Positions 40,056 to 49,248 are shown, numbered from the stretch's first letter. The stretch: 64,000 bases of DNA from UBA1479 sp040218445 (GCA_040218445.1 JAVJRK010000002.1:124001-188000), one strand, 5' to 3'. Program-made: numbers and translations. Notes: generated from the sequence alone by a model not told the origin.

Positions 40056-41428
40056 GCGAGCAAACGCCAGGAGATGTCACTTCCGCCGCCAAGGCGGCGG
40101 GAGCGGGCACCTGCGCCGTCATTCATCCCAATATGATTCCGTCCGGTGGCGGCGAAACACGCAGTGCGAAAGCCAATCTTGAAGAAGCCATCGCCCTGGC
40201 CGGTGCCATCGACCTGGACGTCGTCCATGCGGAATCGTTCGAACTGCCCAAACCCAGACCGGCAACCTTGATGGGCAAGGGCACGGTCGAGCGCATCGCC
40301 GACACCCTGCATGATCTGCACGATTGCGACATCGCCATCGTCAATGCCAACCTGACACCGGTTCAACAGCGCAATCTTGAAACCGCCTGGGAAATCAAGG
40401 TCATCGACCGTACCGGTCTGATCCTGGAAATCTTCGGTGCACGGGCACGCACGCGGGAAGGGCGCCTGCAGGTCGATCTGGCAGCGCTCAGTTACCAGTT
40501 GGGGCGGCTGGTCCGCAGTTGGACCCACCTGGAACGTCAACGCGGCGGGGCAGGTTTCATGGGCGGCCCCGGCGAACGACAGATCGAACTCGACCGCCGC
40601 ATGATCCGCCAGAAGATCGCACGCCTGAAGCGCGAGCTGAGCGAGGTCAAGCGGACCCGGTCCCTGCAGCGCCGCGCCCGACAGCGTGTGCCCTATCCGG
40701 TGGTTGCCCTGGTCGGCTACACCAACGCCGGAAAATCGACCCTGTTCAACCGCCTGACAGGCGCCGAAGTCGTCGCCAAGGACCAGTTGTTCGCGACCCT
40801 GGACCCGACCATGCGTCGCCTGGATCTGCCGGGGGCCGGGCCGGTCATCCTATCCGATACGGTCGGCTTCATTTCCGACCTGCCGCACCAATTGGTCAAT
40901 GCCTTCCACGCCACCTTGGAAGAAGTCGTCGAAGCGGACATGGTGCTTCACGTACGCGACATCGCCGATGCGGAAACGGAAATCCAGCGCCGCGATGTGC
41001 TCGACGTGCTCGGCGAATTGGGCCTGGGCGACGGAACGCCGGATAGTCCGGAAGCTGAACCCCAAACACCGATGACCGAAGCCCTCAACAAGATCGACCT
41101 TTTGTCGCCGGATGAACTGGACGCGTTGGAACAGCGCATCGCCCGCCAGGACAACAACCCGCCCGTGGCCATTTCCGCCGTGACCGGGCAGGGGTTGGAT
41201 ATGCTCATCCAACGCATTCAGGATGAATTGGGGGATGCCTTCGGTGAGATCGAGGTTGATCTGGGCTTTGACGAGGGGGCGACCTTGGCCTGGATCTACG
41301 AACATGGTGATGTCCTGGACCGTCAGGACGGCGAGGCCGGCATTCATCTGCGCGTGCGTCTGGATGCCCGAAGCCAGTCGCAATTGCTGTCGCGTATCGA
41401 CAGCAGCCGTCAGGCCCGTCTACACTAA
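40052..41428 (+). CDS. hflX: GTPase HflX
   Basis: Ribosome-splitting GTPase acting on stalled or heat-damaged ribosomes. 458 residues: N-terminal HflX domain (RPATLMGKGTVERIADTL, RTGLILEIFGARARTREGRL in parts, and the Gly-rich GGAGFMGGPGERQIELDRR), a basic coiled region, then the G domain with VALVGYTNAGKSTLFNRL, DTVGFISDLPHQLV and NKID. The TTG start overlaps the hfq stop (TTGA), coupling the two. Confidence 0.95.
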   Translation: MSEQTPGDVTSAAKAAGAGTCAVIHPNMIPSGGGETRSAKANLEEAIALAGAIDLDVVHAESFELPKPRPATLMGKGTVERIADTLHDLHDCDIAIVNANLTPVQQRNLETAWEIKVIDRTGLILEIFGARARTREGRLQVDLAALSYQLGRLVRSWTHLERQRGGAGFMGGPGERQIELDRRMIRQKIARLKRELSEVKRTRSLQRRARQRVPYPVVALVGYTNAGKSTLFNRLTGAEVVAKDQLFATLDPTMRRLDLPGAGPVILSDTVGFISDLPHQLVNAFHATLEEVVEADMVLHVRDIADAETEIQRRDVLDVLGELGLGDGTPDSPEAEPQTPMTEALNKIDLLSPDELDALEQRIARQDNNPPVAISAVTGQGLDMLIQRIQDELGDAFGEIEVDLGFDEGATLAWIYEHGDVLDRQDGEAGIHLRVRLDARSQSQLLSRIDSSRQARLH

Positions 41429-41454
41429 TTTTCGGACGGTCCAGGGACGGACTT

Positions 41455-41490
41455 ACACCGGTTGGTAACCAATTCCCGCTAAACCGGTGT
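41455..41490. repeat. Nested inverted repeat between hflX and the next small gene
   Basis: ACACCGGT (41455-41462) and ACCGGTGT (41483-41490) are perfect complements; inside lies a second short repeat TGGT/ACCA. No T-run follows. It could stop hflX transcription weakly or act as an operator for the 89-residue gene 50 bp downstream. Confidence 0.5.
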
Positions 41491-41541
41491 CATCTTGATT
41501 TCGACGGCAACAGGAACCCGCTTCAAAAACGGGTGAAACCC

Positions 41542-41811
41542 ATGGCGACAAACCGCAGCCAGCATAAATGGCGCGCCAAGAACAAACTGGTCAAACGCCA
41601 GTTGAACGTCATGGCCAAAAGCCATGTCCATGAGTACCTGCAGACCCTGGCCGACGATTTCCGCCTGCGCGGCAAGGGCGAAGCTGTATCCTTCGCGACC
41701 TTCGTCACCCGCGCCCTGATGCAGCGCGCCGACTACAGCGACGATGCCGCGCAGATGCTGGAAGACTTGGCCGAAGCCTATCACCGCGACCGCGACATTC
41801 ATTCCAACTGA
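41542..41811 (+). CDS. Small basic protein of unknown function
   Basis: 89 residues, ATG 41542 with GGGTGA six bases upstream (an in-frame GTG at 41533 is less likely). The N-terminus is basic (NRSQHKWRAKNKLVKRQL) and the rest is predicted helical, with VSFATFVTRALMQRA near the middle. It has no membrane segment, cysteines or known motif; the composition is compatible with a small nucleic-acid-binding protein, but I do not recognise it. It precedes the inositol-phosphatase gene by about 40 bp. Confidence 0.68.
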   Translation: MATNRSQHKWRAKNKLVKRQLNVMAKSHVHEYLQTLADDFRLRGKGEAVSFATFVTRALMQRADYSDDAAQMLEDLAEAYHRDRDIHSN

Positions 41812-41853
41812 CGGCGCCCAGACCAGGTGCGCCTGCCACGGCCTACTGAAACC

Positions 41854-42666
41854 ATGACACCCCTTATCGATCCTGCCCGCATCGCGACCCTTCTTCGCGA
41901 AACGGCGGAAGCGGAGATCATGCCGCGCTTCCGCCAGCTTGAAAGCCACGAGATTACGGAAAAGAACCCGGGCGACCTTGTCACCGTGGCAGATCAGGCA
42001 GCGGAGACCTTTCTTACCAAGCGCCTCGCGGATTTGATTCCGAACGCCCTGATCATCGGCGAGGAAGCCCATGAGTCCCAGCCCGCGGCCCTGGCCGCGC
42101 TCGGCAATGCGGAATGGGCCTGGATCATCGATCCCCTGGACGGAACCCACAACTTCGCCCATGGCAAGGCCCGGTTCGCGGTCATCCTGGCCTTGGCGCA
42201 TCGGGGCGAAACCGTCATGGGATGGATATATGATCCGGTGAATGACTATCTGGCCATGACGGAAAAGGGGGCCGGGGCAATGATCGGCGGCAACAGGCTG
42301 CAATTGTCCGCGCCCCAGCCGGTCCCGGACATGACCGGCTCGGTCGGGCCCAAGCTGGCGGAACGGGTACGCCGCAGGGCGGCAGAAAAAGGCACGGCAA
42401 TCCCCCGGGAATTTCTGCGCTACCGCTGCGTGGGCCTGGAATACATGGACCTTGCCGCCGGTGTTCTTGATTTCGCGCGCTATGCGGGGCGCCTGATGGC
42501 TTGGGACCATGCAGCCGGGGTGCTGCTGTATCAGGAAGCGGGCGGTTTCGCCGCCATGACCGGTGATGGCCGGGATTATAACCCCGGAGCAAGGCGCCCG
42601 GGCGATGCCCTGTTTCTCGCCCCCGACGGCGATACCTGGGCTGACCTCAACCGTCTTTTGTCCTGA
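41854..42666 (+). CDS. Inositol monophosphatase family protein
   Basis: 270-residue metal-dependent phosphatase. The three metal-binding motifs are present: IIGEEAHE, WIIDPLDGTHNFAHG and WDHAAGVLLYQEAGG. Members act on inositol phosphate, 3'-phosphoadenosine 5'-phosphate or fructose bisphosphate; the substrate here is not clear. Start ATG 41854 (MTPLIDP) is preferred over 41827 because family proteins begin with this helix. Confidence 0.9.
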   Translation: MTPLIDPARIATLLRETAEAEIMPRFRQLESHEITEKNPGDLVTVADQAAETFLTKRLADLIPNALIIGEEAHESQPAALAALGNAEWAWIIDPLDGTHNFAHGKARFAVILALAHRGETVMGWIYDPVNDYLAMTEKGAGAMIGGNRLQLSAPQPVPDMTGSVGPKLAERVRRRAAEKGTAIPREFLRYRCVGLEYMDLAAGVLDFARYAGRLMAWDHAAGVLLYQEAGGFAAMTGDGRDYNPGARRPGDALFLAPDGDTWADLNRLLS

Positions 42667-42673
42667 GACATAT

Positions 42674-42697
42674 CGTCCCTTGCCCCTTTGGGGGACG
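42674..42697 (+). terminator. Hairpin after the inositol-phosphatase gene
   Basis: CGTC/GACG and CCCC/GGGG arms form a bulged stem around a TTT loop, eight bases past the stop. The short T-run (GTTTAG) makes it a weak terminator candidate. Confidence 0.45.
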
Positions 42698-42785
42698 GAC
42701 GTTTAGCATGCCCCCGGCCCCGTCTCGCAGGGGCCTGTATCGTATGGAACATAATCTTTAGCAGAACGAATTCGAAGGAGGCGGC

Positions 42786-43655
42786 ATGGCGCGCTGTGCA
42801 TTCATCGGCCTTGGCGTCATGGGGTATCCCATGGCCTGGCACTTGGCGAAAAACGGACATCAGGTCACGGTCTACAACCGGACCACGGCCAAGGCGGAAA
42901 AATGGGCCGCCGATCATGGCGGTGCCTTCGGCACGACCCCGGCGGAGGCCGCCAAGGGTGCCGAATTCGTATTTTCTTGTGTGGGCAACGATGACGACCT
43001 GCGTTCCGTAACCCTGGGCGATGACGGCATGCTGGCTGGAATGGACAAGGGCGCCATCCTGGTCGATCACACCACGGCATCCGCCGCCGTCGCCCGCGAA
43101 ATCGCGGAACAGGCATCGGCAAGGGGCATCGGTTTCATCGACGGCCCCGTTTCCGGCGGCCAGGCCGGGGCGGAAAACGGCGTGCTGACCGTCATGTGCG
43201 GCGGGTCTGAAAGCGACTTCGCCAAGGCCGAACCCGTGATCCAGTCTTTCGCCCGGGCGGTCACGCTTCTGGGCCCGGTCGGCAGCGGCCAGCTTTGCAA
43301 GATGGTCAATCAGATCACCATCGCCGGCCTGCTTCAGGGCCTGTCCGAAGGGCTCGACTTCGGCCAGCGTGCGGGTCTGGACGTCAAACAGGTGCTGGAC
43401 GTGATTTCCAAGGGCGCCGCGCAAAGCTGGCAAATGGAAAACCGCGGCACCACCATGGTCGATGACGAATTCGATTTCGGCTTCGCCGTCGATTGGATGC
43501 GCAAGGATCTGGGCATCTGCTTCGCCGAGGCCGAAGCCAATGGCGCCGAGCTGACCGTCACCAAGATCGTCGACGGCTATTACAAGGACGTGCAGGACAT
43601 GGGCGGTAACCGCTGGGATACCTCGTCGCTGATCCGCCGCCTGCGCCGCAAATAG
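42786..43655 (+). CDS. 3-hydroxyisobutyrate-dehydrogenase family NAD(P)-dependent oxidoreductase
   Basis: 289 residues of the beta-hydroxyacid dehydrogenase family. The Rossmann motif FIGLGVMGYPMAWHLAKNGH opens the protein; VDHTTASAAVAREIAEQA, the substrate loop DGPVSGGQAGAENG and the catalytic Lys in SGQLCKMVNQITIAG follow. AAGGAGGCGGC before the ATG is a strong ribosome site. Substrate may be 3-hydroxyisobutyrate, tartronate semialdehyde or similar; no pathway genes are adjacent. Confidence 0.92.
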   Translation: MARCAFIGLGVMGYPMAWHLAKNGHQVTVYNRTTAKAEKWAADHGGAFGTTPAEAAKGAEFVFSCVGNDDDLRSVTLGDDGMLAGMDKGAILVDHTTASAAVAREIAEQASARGIGFIDGPVSGGQAGAENGVLTVMCGGSESDFAKAEPVIQSFARAVTLLGPVGSGQLCKMVNQITIAGLLQGLSEGLDFGQRAGLDVKQVLDVISKGAAQSWQMENRGTTMVDDEFDFGFAVDWMRKDLGICFAEAEANGAELTVTKIVDGYYKDVQDMGGNRWDTSSLIRRLRRK

Positions 43656-43681
43656 GGCGCGGCGTTCGGGGAGGGACACCC

Positions 43682-44038
43682 GTGACCTACGACGAATTCA
43701 ACGCATTCTGTGCATCACTTCCGCATGCCACCCATGTCGTGCAATGGGGCGGATCGGACGTGTGGAAGGTCGGCGGCAAGGTCTTCGCCATCGGCGGCTG
43801 GAACGCGGGCGAACATGCGGGGATAACGTTCAAGGTCTCCGAATTCGCCTATGACGTGCTGCGCGACATGCCGGGCCTGCGGCCGGCACCTTATCTGGCC
43901 TCGCGCGGCATGAAGTGGATCCAGGAATATGACGCGCCCGGCCTGGGCGACGACGGGCTCCGGGACCATATAGCGGAATCCCATAAGATCGTGTCCCTTG
44001 GGCCTGACCAAGAAGCTGCAGAAGGAACTGGGGCTTAA
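43682..44038 (+). CDS. MmcQ/YjbR family protein
   Basis: 118 residues with the family pattern FNAFCASLPHATHVVQWGGS, VWKVGGKVFAIGGW, ITFKVSEFAYDVL and YLASRGMKWIQ. Members have a CyaY-like fold and a suspected DNA-binding role, with no proven function. GTG start 43682 has GGGGAGGG just upstream. Lies 26 bp after the dehydrogenase gene, probably in its transcript. Confidence 0.88.
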   Translation: MTYDEFNAFCASLPHATHVVQWGGSDVWKVGGKVFAIGGWNAGEHAGITFKVSEFAYDVLRDMPGLRPAPYLASRGMKWIQEYDAPGLGDDGLRDHIAESHKIVSLGPDQEAAEGTGA

Positions 44039-44093
44039 TCAGGGTGAATGACGACGGGAAGGGGAGCCGGCCTCTCGACCCCTGACGCAGACA

Positions 44094-44711
44094 CTAGCGC
44101 AGGCTGATCTGCATCTGCGGCGTGGCGCGGTAGATATTGGGAATGCGGTAGATATAGACCTTGGTGCGCGGCCCGCGGGAGATGAAATCCTTGACCTCGT
44201 CGGCGTTGTGGCTGACCACCTTGGTGTCGGTGATGACCCGAAGCTCGCCCGACATGTTCAGGCCTTGCTCGACGATCCGGTCTTTCTGGCTTTTCGGCAG
44301 GGACCGGCCCAGCATGTTGATGATGCGCTTTTCCTTGTTATAGGCGATGCCGAATATGTGCTCGTTACGGCGCAGAAAGGTCACGGATTTGGCCTGCAGC
44401 AGGTCGCCTTCGCGCTGCCATTGCATCTTGAAATAGCCCTGCTTGAGATAGCCGAATTCCTTGGCGTCCGGGTCGCGCTCGATATCGGCCTTAAGCTTCT
44501 TGACCTCGTCGACTTCCTGCGCCCCCTGAACCTCGCCGCTTTTCAGCTTTCCGAACAGGCGCGTATCGACCATGTAGCCCGAGAAGATCATCTTGTAATA
44601 ACCGCGCCGGTCGAGCTCGATTTCCGCATCGAACCGTGCCGGCAGGTAACAGCCGGTCAACGCCACGGCGGCGATAAGCAGAAAAAGCAGGGGATAGGCA
44701 CGGCGGATCAT
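44094..44711 (-). CDS. Predicted lipoprotein of unknown function
   Basis: 205 residues. The N-terminus MIRRAYPLLFLLIAAVALTGC is a lipoprotein signal with the lipobox LTGC, so the mature protein is attached to a membrane facing the periplasm. The body alternates charged and hydrophobic residues (RFDAEIELDRRGYYKMIFSG, VYIYRIPNIY) and reads as beta-rich; I know no family for it. ATG 44711 is used because it starts the signal peptide; 44756 would precede it with unlike residues. It lies downstream of mazG on the same strand. Confidence 0.75.
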   Translation of the reverse strand: MIRRAYPLLFLLIAAVALTGCYLPARFDAEIELDRRGYYKMIFSGYMVDTRLFGKLKSGEVQGAQEVDEVKKLKADIERDPDAKEFGYLKQGYFKMQWQREGDLLQAKSVTFLRRNEHIFGIAYNKEKRIINMLGRSLPKSQKDRIVEQGLNMSGELRVITDTKVVSHNADEVKDFISRGPRTKVYIYRIPNIYRATPQMQISLR

Positions 44712-44795
44712 TGATGCGGGGGCTCCCAAAGGGATCGAAACGATTAAGTCCTTCAACCTTCTAGCTCATTCCGCACGGGCGGTCAGCGGTTTTCC

Positions 44796-45662
44796 TCATT
44801 CCGCCGCATCGCCCCGCAGCTTGCCCGGGGGTTTGTTATGAGGTTTGTCGTGGGCCTTTTCCGCCTGCCAGGTGCGCTCCATCTCGTCCAGGCTGACCGC
44901 TGCGGGGTCCCGGCCGTCATTCTTCAGGCGCTTTTCCGTGCGGCGAAAGCGGTCTTCGAATTTGTAATTGCCGTCGCGCAGGGCCGTTTCCGGATCGATC
45001 TTCAGATGGCGGGCCAGATTGGCGACGGCGAACAGAAGGTCGCCCATTTCTTCTTCAAGCCGGGCCTTGGGCGCGCCCGCATCCATTTCCGCGCGCAGTT
45101 CCGCCAATTCTTCCTCGATCTTGGCGATCACGGGGGCCGCATCGGGCCAATCAAACCCGATCCGGGCCGCGCGTTTCTGCAGCTTTTCCGCGCGGGTGAG
45201 GGCGGGCAGGTTGACCGCCACGCCGTCCAGCACACTGCTATCTGAGGGATCGGCACCGCCGTTCTTTTCCGCCCGTTCCTTGGCTTTCAGGTCCTCCCAA
45301 TGGACCGTCTGGGCCTCGGCCGTGTCGATGTCCACATTGCCGAACACATGAGGATGGCGGCGGATCATCTTGTCGGAAATGGCCCGGGCGACGTCGTCGT
45401 AATTGAATTCACCGGCTTCTTCGGCCATGCGGGCATGGAAAAAGACCTGCAGCAGCAAATCCCCCAATTCGTCCTTGAGCGCCGCCATGTCGCCCCGCTG
45501 GATGGCATCGGCGACCTCGTAGGCTTCTTCGATGGTGTAGGGCGCGATCGTCGCGAAGGTCTGTTCCACATCCCAGGGACAGCCGCCGTCAGGGTCGCGC
45601 AGCTTGGCCATCACGGCGCGCAGCCGTTCGGTCGGGGAGCGGGAATCGTGATCCTGGGGCAC
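44796..45662 (-). CDS. mazG: Nucleoside triphosphate pyrophosphohydrolase MazG
   Basis: Hydrolyses (d)NTPs to monophosphates, a housecleaning role. Two MazG domains: the first with RDPDGGCPWDVEQTF, TIEEAYEVADAI and LKDELGDLLLQVFFHA, the second with IEEELAELRAEM and LEEEMGDLLFAVANLARH, whose acidic residues bind magnesium. 288 residues from GTG 45662, which has GGAAGG at the right distance; in-frame GTG 45671 is less well placed. Confidence 0.94.
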   Translation of the reverse strand: MPQDHDSRSPTERLRAVMAKLRDPDGGCPWDVEQTFATIAPYTIEEAYEVADAIQRGDMAALKDELGDLLLQVFFHARMAEEAGEFNYDDVARAISDKMIRRHPHVFGNVDIDTAEAQTVHWEDLKAKERAEKNGGADPSDSSVLDGVAVNLPALTRAEKLQKRAARIGFDWPDAAPVIAKIEEELAELRAEMDAGAPKARLEEEMGDLLFAVANLARHLKIDPETALRDGNYKFEDRFRRTEKRLKNDGRDPAAVSLDEMERTWQAEKAHDKPHNKPPGKLRGDAAE

Positions 45663-45746
45663 GTGCGACACCTTCCGGTCCGAAGCGTTTTGGAACAAGA
45701 ACAAGCCCGCCGAGGGTAGCCGACCGCGCCGCTCTCCGCCAAGGGG

Positions 45747-47909
45747 TCACGTAGAAGCCGGCTGCCGTTTAAGGAAGCCGCGGAAGACGTTTTCCAATAA
45801 TCGCGATACGTTGTTGTCGAAATCATTGACCGGCAATGCGCCGCAGAAGGTGATCGAGCCCGTGGAGAACACGGCCCCGCCGCCGGGAACGTCGAAGTAC
45901 ACCATATCAGCCCTGATCAGTTGTTCCGCCGGCGCGTGGGACCAGGTCTTGACGTGGGTCAGCCATTCCTCGGGCGGAAGCTGGAAGCTATCCGGGGGGT
46001 CTTCGGACGTCGCCAGGATATGAACGTTCGGCGGTGTCCCGAGACGGCTATCGACCCGGTCCAGTTCATATCCTGCGGCACCGCCCCCGCAGAGCCCGAA
46101 ATCGCCGATCACCTCATCATCGATACCGTCGAAAATCCAGGCGGTGTCCGGATGATGGGAGCCTTCTTGCCGGCGATAGTGGGTCCCTTCGAAATCGCCC
46201 TGTACGGTATATCCGATACCAACCAGTTGTTGCGGCGGTCGTGCATTGCGCCGCCAGGTGCCGCCGTATTCACGATTGAACGCATGGTAATATTCTCCCG
46301 GCTCGGAAGCCCAGGCGCGTAGCCCACCCTCGGCCCGGCGGATTTCAATCAAACCGTCCATTTCCGGGTGCAAGGCGACCCGCCAATAAAACCCGTTTCC
46401 CCCCAAATACGCCAGGTTTCCGCCGTTGTCCCTGTAGCTCCTGAACGCATTCAGGGTCTCGGTCGTGTGATATTCGGGATGGCTGCAGGTCGACACGGCG
46501 GCATAACCGTCCAGCAGATCGGCCCCTTCGTGGTGCAGTTCCCAATCGGTCACGATATCGAACGGTATGTCCTTGGCGGTCAACCAGGCAAACAGGTGCG
46601 TGTCGGCCGGAAAGTGCCGCAATCCCGAGCCCGACGCCTCGTTGCCGAACGCGTGATAGCCCGGGCGAAGGTTGAAAATGGGCCGATGCCAGGTCGTATG
46701 GCAGATGCCGGAACCGTCGGTATGATCGTTATAGGTTGATAAGCCGAACTGCGGATGCTCCGCCGCGTTATGGGGATAGGATCGCCATTCCGCCGCCCGC
46801 GCCTTCCATTCCGGCCCGAATTCGGCGCGTGCCTGATTGGCATAAATAACATAGGTAAATGTCGGAACGACGACGCAAAGGTCAGCCGTGCGCGTCCTTT
46901 CCGGTGGACACACGAACAACGGGATCATGTCCCAATGGGTTTCCTGTGTCAGCTTTACCGCATAAACGCCGCTGCGCAGCCCCTTCGGGATATCGAATTC
47001 AAAATCGGTCTGCCATCCCGCATCGGCGATATCGTCGTCGTGGAAATGAATGGCGCCGTACTGGTCCGGCGCATGATGCCAGCACATTTGCGAGGCATCC
47101 CAGTTAGATCCGGTCATCGCCCGCACGGGAGCGCCGACCAGCCCCCCGTCACCACCAAGCGGCCCATCGCCGGACACGGTCAGTGACGACATGTCGCGGC
47201 TGAAATCCCAAGCCGCCAAAACATCGCCGCCATCATCTGCCGCAATGACCGGGGCTTCGATCTTACCGTTGAAATGGGTTGCGCTCTCTTCCACCGTTAT
47301 CGCCGCCACAAGTACAGAGGCTGCCCGGTCTATTCTCTTAGCCGCGTCAGGGTGAAGTTGGGCCTCGGCAAATCCGCTGTCATCGACGGCGTTGGGCCCA
47401 TGAACCGGTTCCTGGATCAGGGTCACACGGCCCGCGTTACGGTCAACGGTCGCATGCAGCCGATACCAGGTCCGGGGAAGGAGAGAGACATTAACCTGAG
47501 TGGTCGTTTCACCGACAACCACGGCCGCGCCCGATGGCCCGATTGTCAACGCGGCAAGACAGTCACCGTCCCGGTCAATCAAGGAGATGACCCCTTGGCG
47601 GCCTTTATCCGGCGTCGTCGGCCAGACAATGGCGCTTAAGGTGAAACTGGGGGGCAGGGGACCCGCCTTCAATGCCGCCACCATGTGCGAGCCGAGGCAC
47701 GTATGCTGCGGGCGAGCGAGATAATCGCCTTCAAAGTCTGTGACGACGTGTTCGGTCCGCACGCCAGGACCGGCCGGGTTGGGGTCGCCGGAAATCACCC
47801 GGACCAGTTCCGCATGATAGGTCCCGCCCAGTTCCGAGGACACCTTAACCGCCACGTTATCTCCGGGCCGTCCGGACAACCTGTCCGCATAACCGATCAG
47901 TGGAATCAT
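45747..47909 (-). CDS. N,N-dimethylformamidase large-subunit-like protein, stand-alone
   Basis: 720 residues resembling the large (beta) subunit of dimethylformamidase, an iron amidohydrolase. N-terminal beta-rich region, then a LamG/concanavalin-like section (about 70-215), then the catalytic part (about 340-600). By spacing to the known Tyr-Tyr-Glu iron site, candidate ligands are Tyr353 or Tyr356 (VPTFTYVIYANQ), Tyr393 (LSTYNDHTDG) and Glu479 (CSHPEYHTTE). No gene for the usual small subunit is present. It starts eight bases after the aminotransferase stop, so they form one transcript. Substrate unknown; some other amide is more likely than dimethylformamide itself. Confidence 0.82.
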   Translation of the reverse strand: MIPLIGYADRLSGRPGDNVAVKVSSELGGTYHAELVRVISGDPNPAGPGVRTEHVVTDFEGDYLARPQHTCLGSHMVAALKAGPLPPSFTLSAIVWPTTPDKGRQGVISLIDRDGDCLAALTIGPSGAAVVVGETTTQVNVSLLPRTWYRLHATVDRNAGRVTLIQEPVHGPNAVDDSGFAEAQLHPDAAKRIDRAASVLVAAITVEESATHFNGKIEAPVIAADDGGDVLAAWDFSRDMSSLTVSGDGPLGGDGGLVGAPVRAMTGSNWDASQMCWHHAPDQYGAIHFHDDDIADAGWQTDFEFDIPKGLRSGVYAVKLTQETHWDMIPLFVCPPERTRTADLCVVVPTFTYVIYANQARAEFGPEWKARAAEWRSYPHNAAEHPQFGLSTYNDHTDGSGICHTTWHRPIFNLRPGYHAFGNEASGSGLRHFPADTHLFAWLTAKDIPFDIVTDWELHHEGADLLDGYAAVSTCSHPEYHTTETLNAFRSYRDNGGNLAYLGGNGFYWRVALHPEMDGLIEIRRAEGGLRAWASEPGEYYHAFNREYGGTWRRNARPPQQLVGIGYTVQGDFEGTHYRRQEGSHHPDTAWIFDGIDDEVIGDFGLCGGGAAGYELDRVDSRLGTPPNVHILATSEDPPDSFQLPPEEWLTHVKTWSHAPAEQLIRADMVYFDVPGGGAVFSTGSITFCGALPVNDFDNNVSRLLENVFRGFLKRQPAST

Positions 47910-47917
47910 GGCGGCGC

Positions 47918-49177
47918 CTACAGATTCTTGGCGGCGTGGGCGATGGCATCGACCGTCTTGCCGATGTCTTCATCCGTCAAAGCAAGTGAGGGGTAGAACT
48001 TGCTGGGTGACTTAAAGATACCCTGTTCGCGGAGCAAGGTATTGAACCGCGCAAGCTTGCCCGCGTCTCCTTTTTGCACATCGCGGTAATTTCGGACCGG
48101 TCCGGCGGCGAAGACGATATCGAACAACACCGGCACACCCGCCACATGATGGGCATGTCCCGCCGCGCCAAGGTGTTCGTTAATCGCCTTGATAATGGTC
48201 TGGCCGGTCTCGCGCAGCCGATCGTACTGCCCCGGCCGGCGCAGGATTTCCATGGTCTTGAGCCCCGCGACCGAAGCCACGGGATTACCACTCAACGTGC
48301 CGATCTGCATCAGAGATTTGTCCTGGCCGACCTTGGCAGCGTCGAAATGAGCCATGATATCGGCCTTTCCCGCGATGACGGCGAGGGGAAAGCCGCCGCC
48401 GATGATCTTGCCCAAGGTGCAGACATCGGGTGTCACGCCGTAGACCTCTTGTGCTCCGCCGTAGGCAAAACGAAAGCCGGTGACGACTTCGTCGAAAATC
48501 AGAACCGCGCCATACTTGCTGCATTCCTCACGCAGAACTTCCAGAAAACCGGGGATGGGCGGGATGATCCGCTGCATGGGCTCGACAATGACCGCCGCGA
48601 TTTCATCACCGCGCTCTGCCATCAAGGAGCGGAAGAAGTCGATATCGTTGTAGGGGGCGACAAGCATTTCATCGCGCACGGTGTCTGGAATGCCGGCGGA
48701 GTCAGGAACCGCGACCGGGAAATTCATCATCCTGGTGGGAGACAGGCTCATCTGCCCCTCGGCGGACATGCCGTGATATCCGCCTTCGAATTTAAGGATC
48801 TTGTCCCGTCCCGTATAGGCGCGCGCCAGGCGCATGGCGTACATATCGGCCTCGCTGCCCGTACTGGTAAAGCGGACTTGGTCCGCACAGGCCACGGCCT
48901 TGCAAATCTCTTCCGCCAGTTCGATGCCGCGGGCGTTGTTGGTGAAGAACGTAACCCCCTTGGCGACCTGTTCTTGAACCGCTTCCAACACCTCGGGATG
49001 GCAATGGCCCAGGATCATGGGGCCGGAGCCGATGAGATAGTCGATGTACTCGTTACCGTCCTCGTCCCAAATATGGGCGCCTTTGCCTTCGCGAATGATC
49101 ACATTTGCGTCGAAATTTCCGAACGAGGCCGCGGGCAGAACGGCGCCGGCCCGTGAAACGATTTCTTGTTGGGACAT
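47918..49177 (-). CDS. Class III aminotransferase, glutamate-1-semialdehyde-aminomutase-like
   Basis: PLP enzyme of 419 residues. Seen: VRFTSTGSEADMYAMRLARA, FEGGYHGMS, VIVEPMQRIIPP, the Asp in LIFDEVVTGFRFAYGG (229) and the PLP lysine in TLGKIIGGGFPLAVIAG (257). It resembles HemL, but its place in a cluster with an amidohydrolase and an RpiR-type regulator suggests a catabolic transaminase rather than haem synthesis. It is divergent from the regulator gene and followed immediately by the DMFase-like gene. Confidence 0.88.
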   Translation of the reverse strand: MSQQEIVSRAGAVLPAASFGNFDANVIIREGKGAHIWDEDGNEYIDYLIGSGPMILGHCHPEVLEAVQEQVAKGVTFFTNNARGIELAEEICKAVACADQVRFTSTGSEADMYAMRLARAYTGRDKILKFEGGYHGMSAEGQMSLSPTRMMNFPVAVPDSAGIPDTVRDEMLVAPYNDIDFFRSLMAERGDEIAAVIVEPMQRIIPPIPGFLEVLREECSKYGAVLIFDEVVTGFRFAYGGAQEVYGVTPDVCTLGKIIGGGFPLAVIAGKADIMAHFDAAKVGQDKSLMQIGTLSGNPVASVAGLKTMEILRRPGQYDRLRETGQTIIKAINEHLGAAGHAHHVAGVPVLFDIVFAAGPVRNYRDVQKGDAGKLARFNTLLREQGIFKSPSKFYPSLALTDEDIGKTVDAIAHAAKNL

Positions 49178-49213
49178 GGTTGATGTTTCCTGAATGGCGG
49201 GGGTGTCACTTTG

Positions 49214-49248
49214 ACTTGACAGCTAATGGTACGACTGTATCACTGTCA
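49214..49248 (+). promoter_or_regulatory. Probable promoter/operator region of the RpiR-type regulator
   Basis: TTGACA (about 49215-49220) with a TATCAC-like -10 element 16 bp later resembles a sigma-70 promoter. The same stretch forms an inverted repeat TTGACAG...CTGTCAA around about 20 bp, ending just before the ATG, which would suit autoregulation and control of the divergent aminotransferase gene. Confidence 0.5.

Noticed and set aside
48074..49156. 360-codon rightward open frame
   Set aside because: Lies antisense within the aminotransferase gene and lacks any recognisable domain.
49105..49248. Upstream extension of the RpiR-type regulator
   Set aside because: The extra residues overlap the divergent aminotransferase gene and its promoter; family proteins begin near the ATG at 49249.
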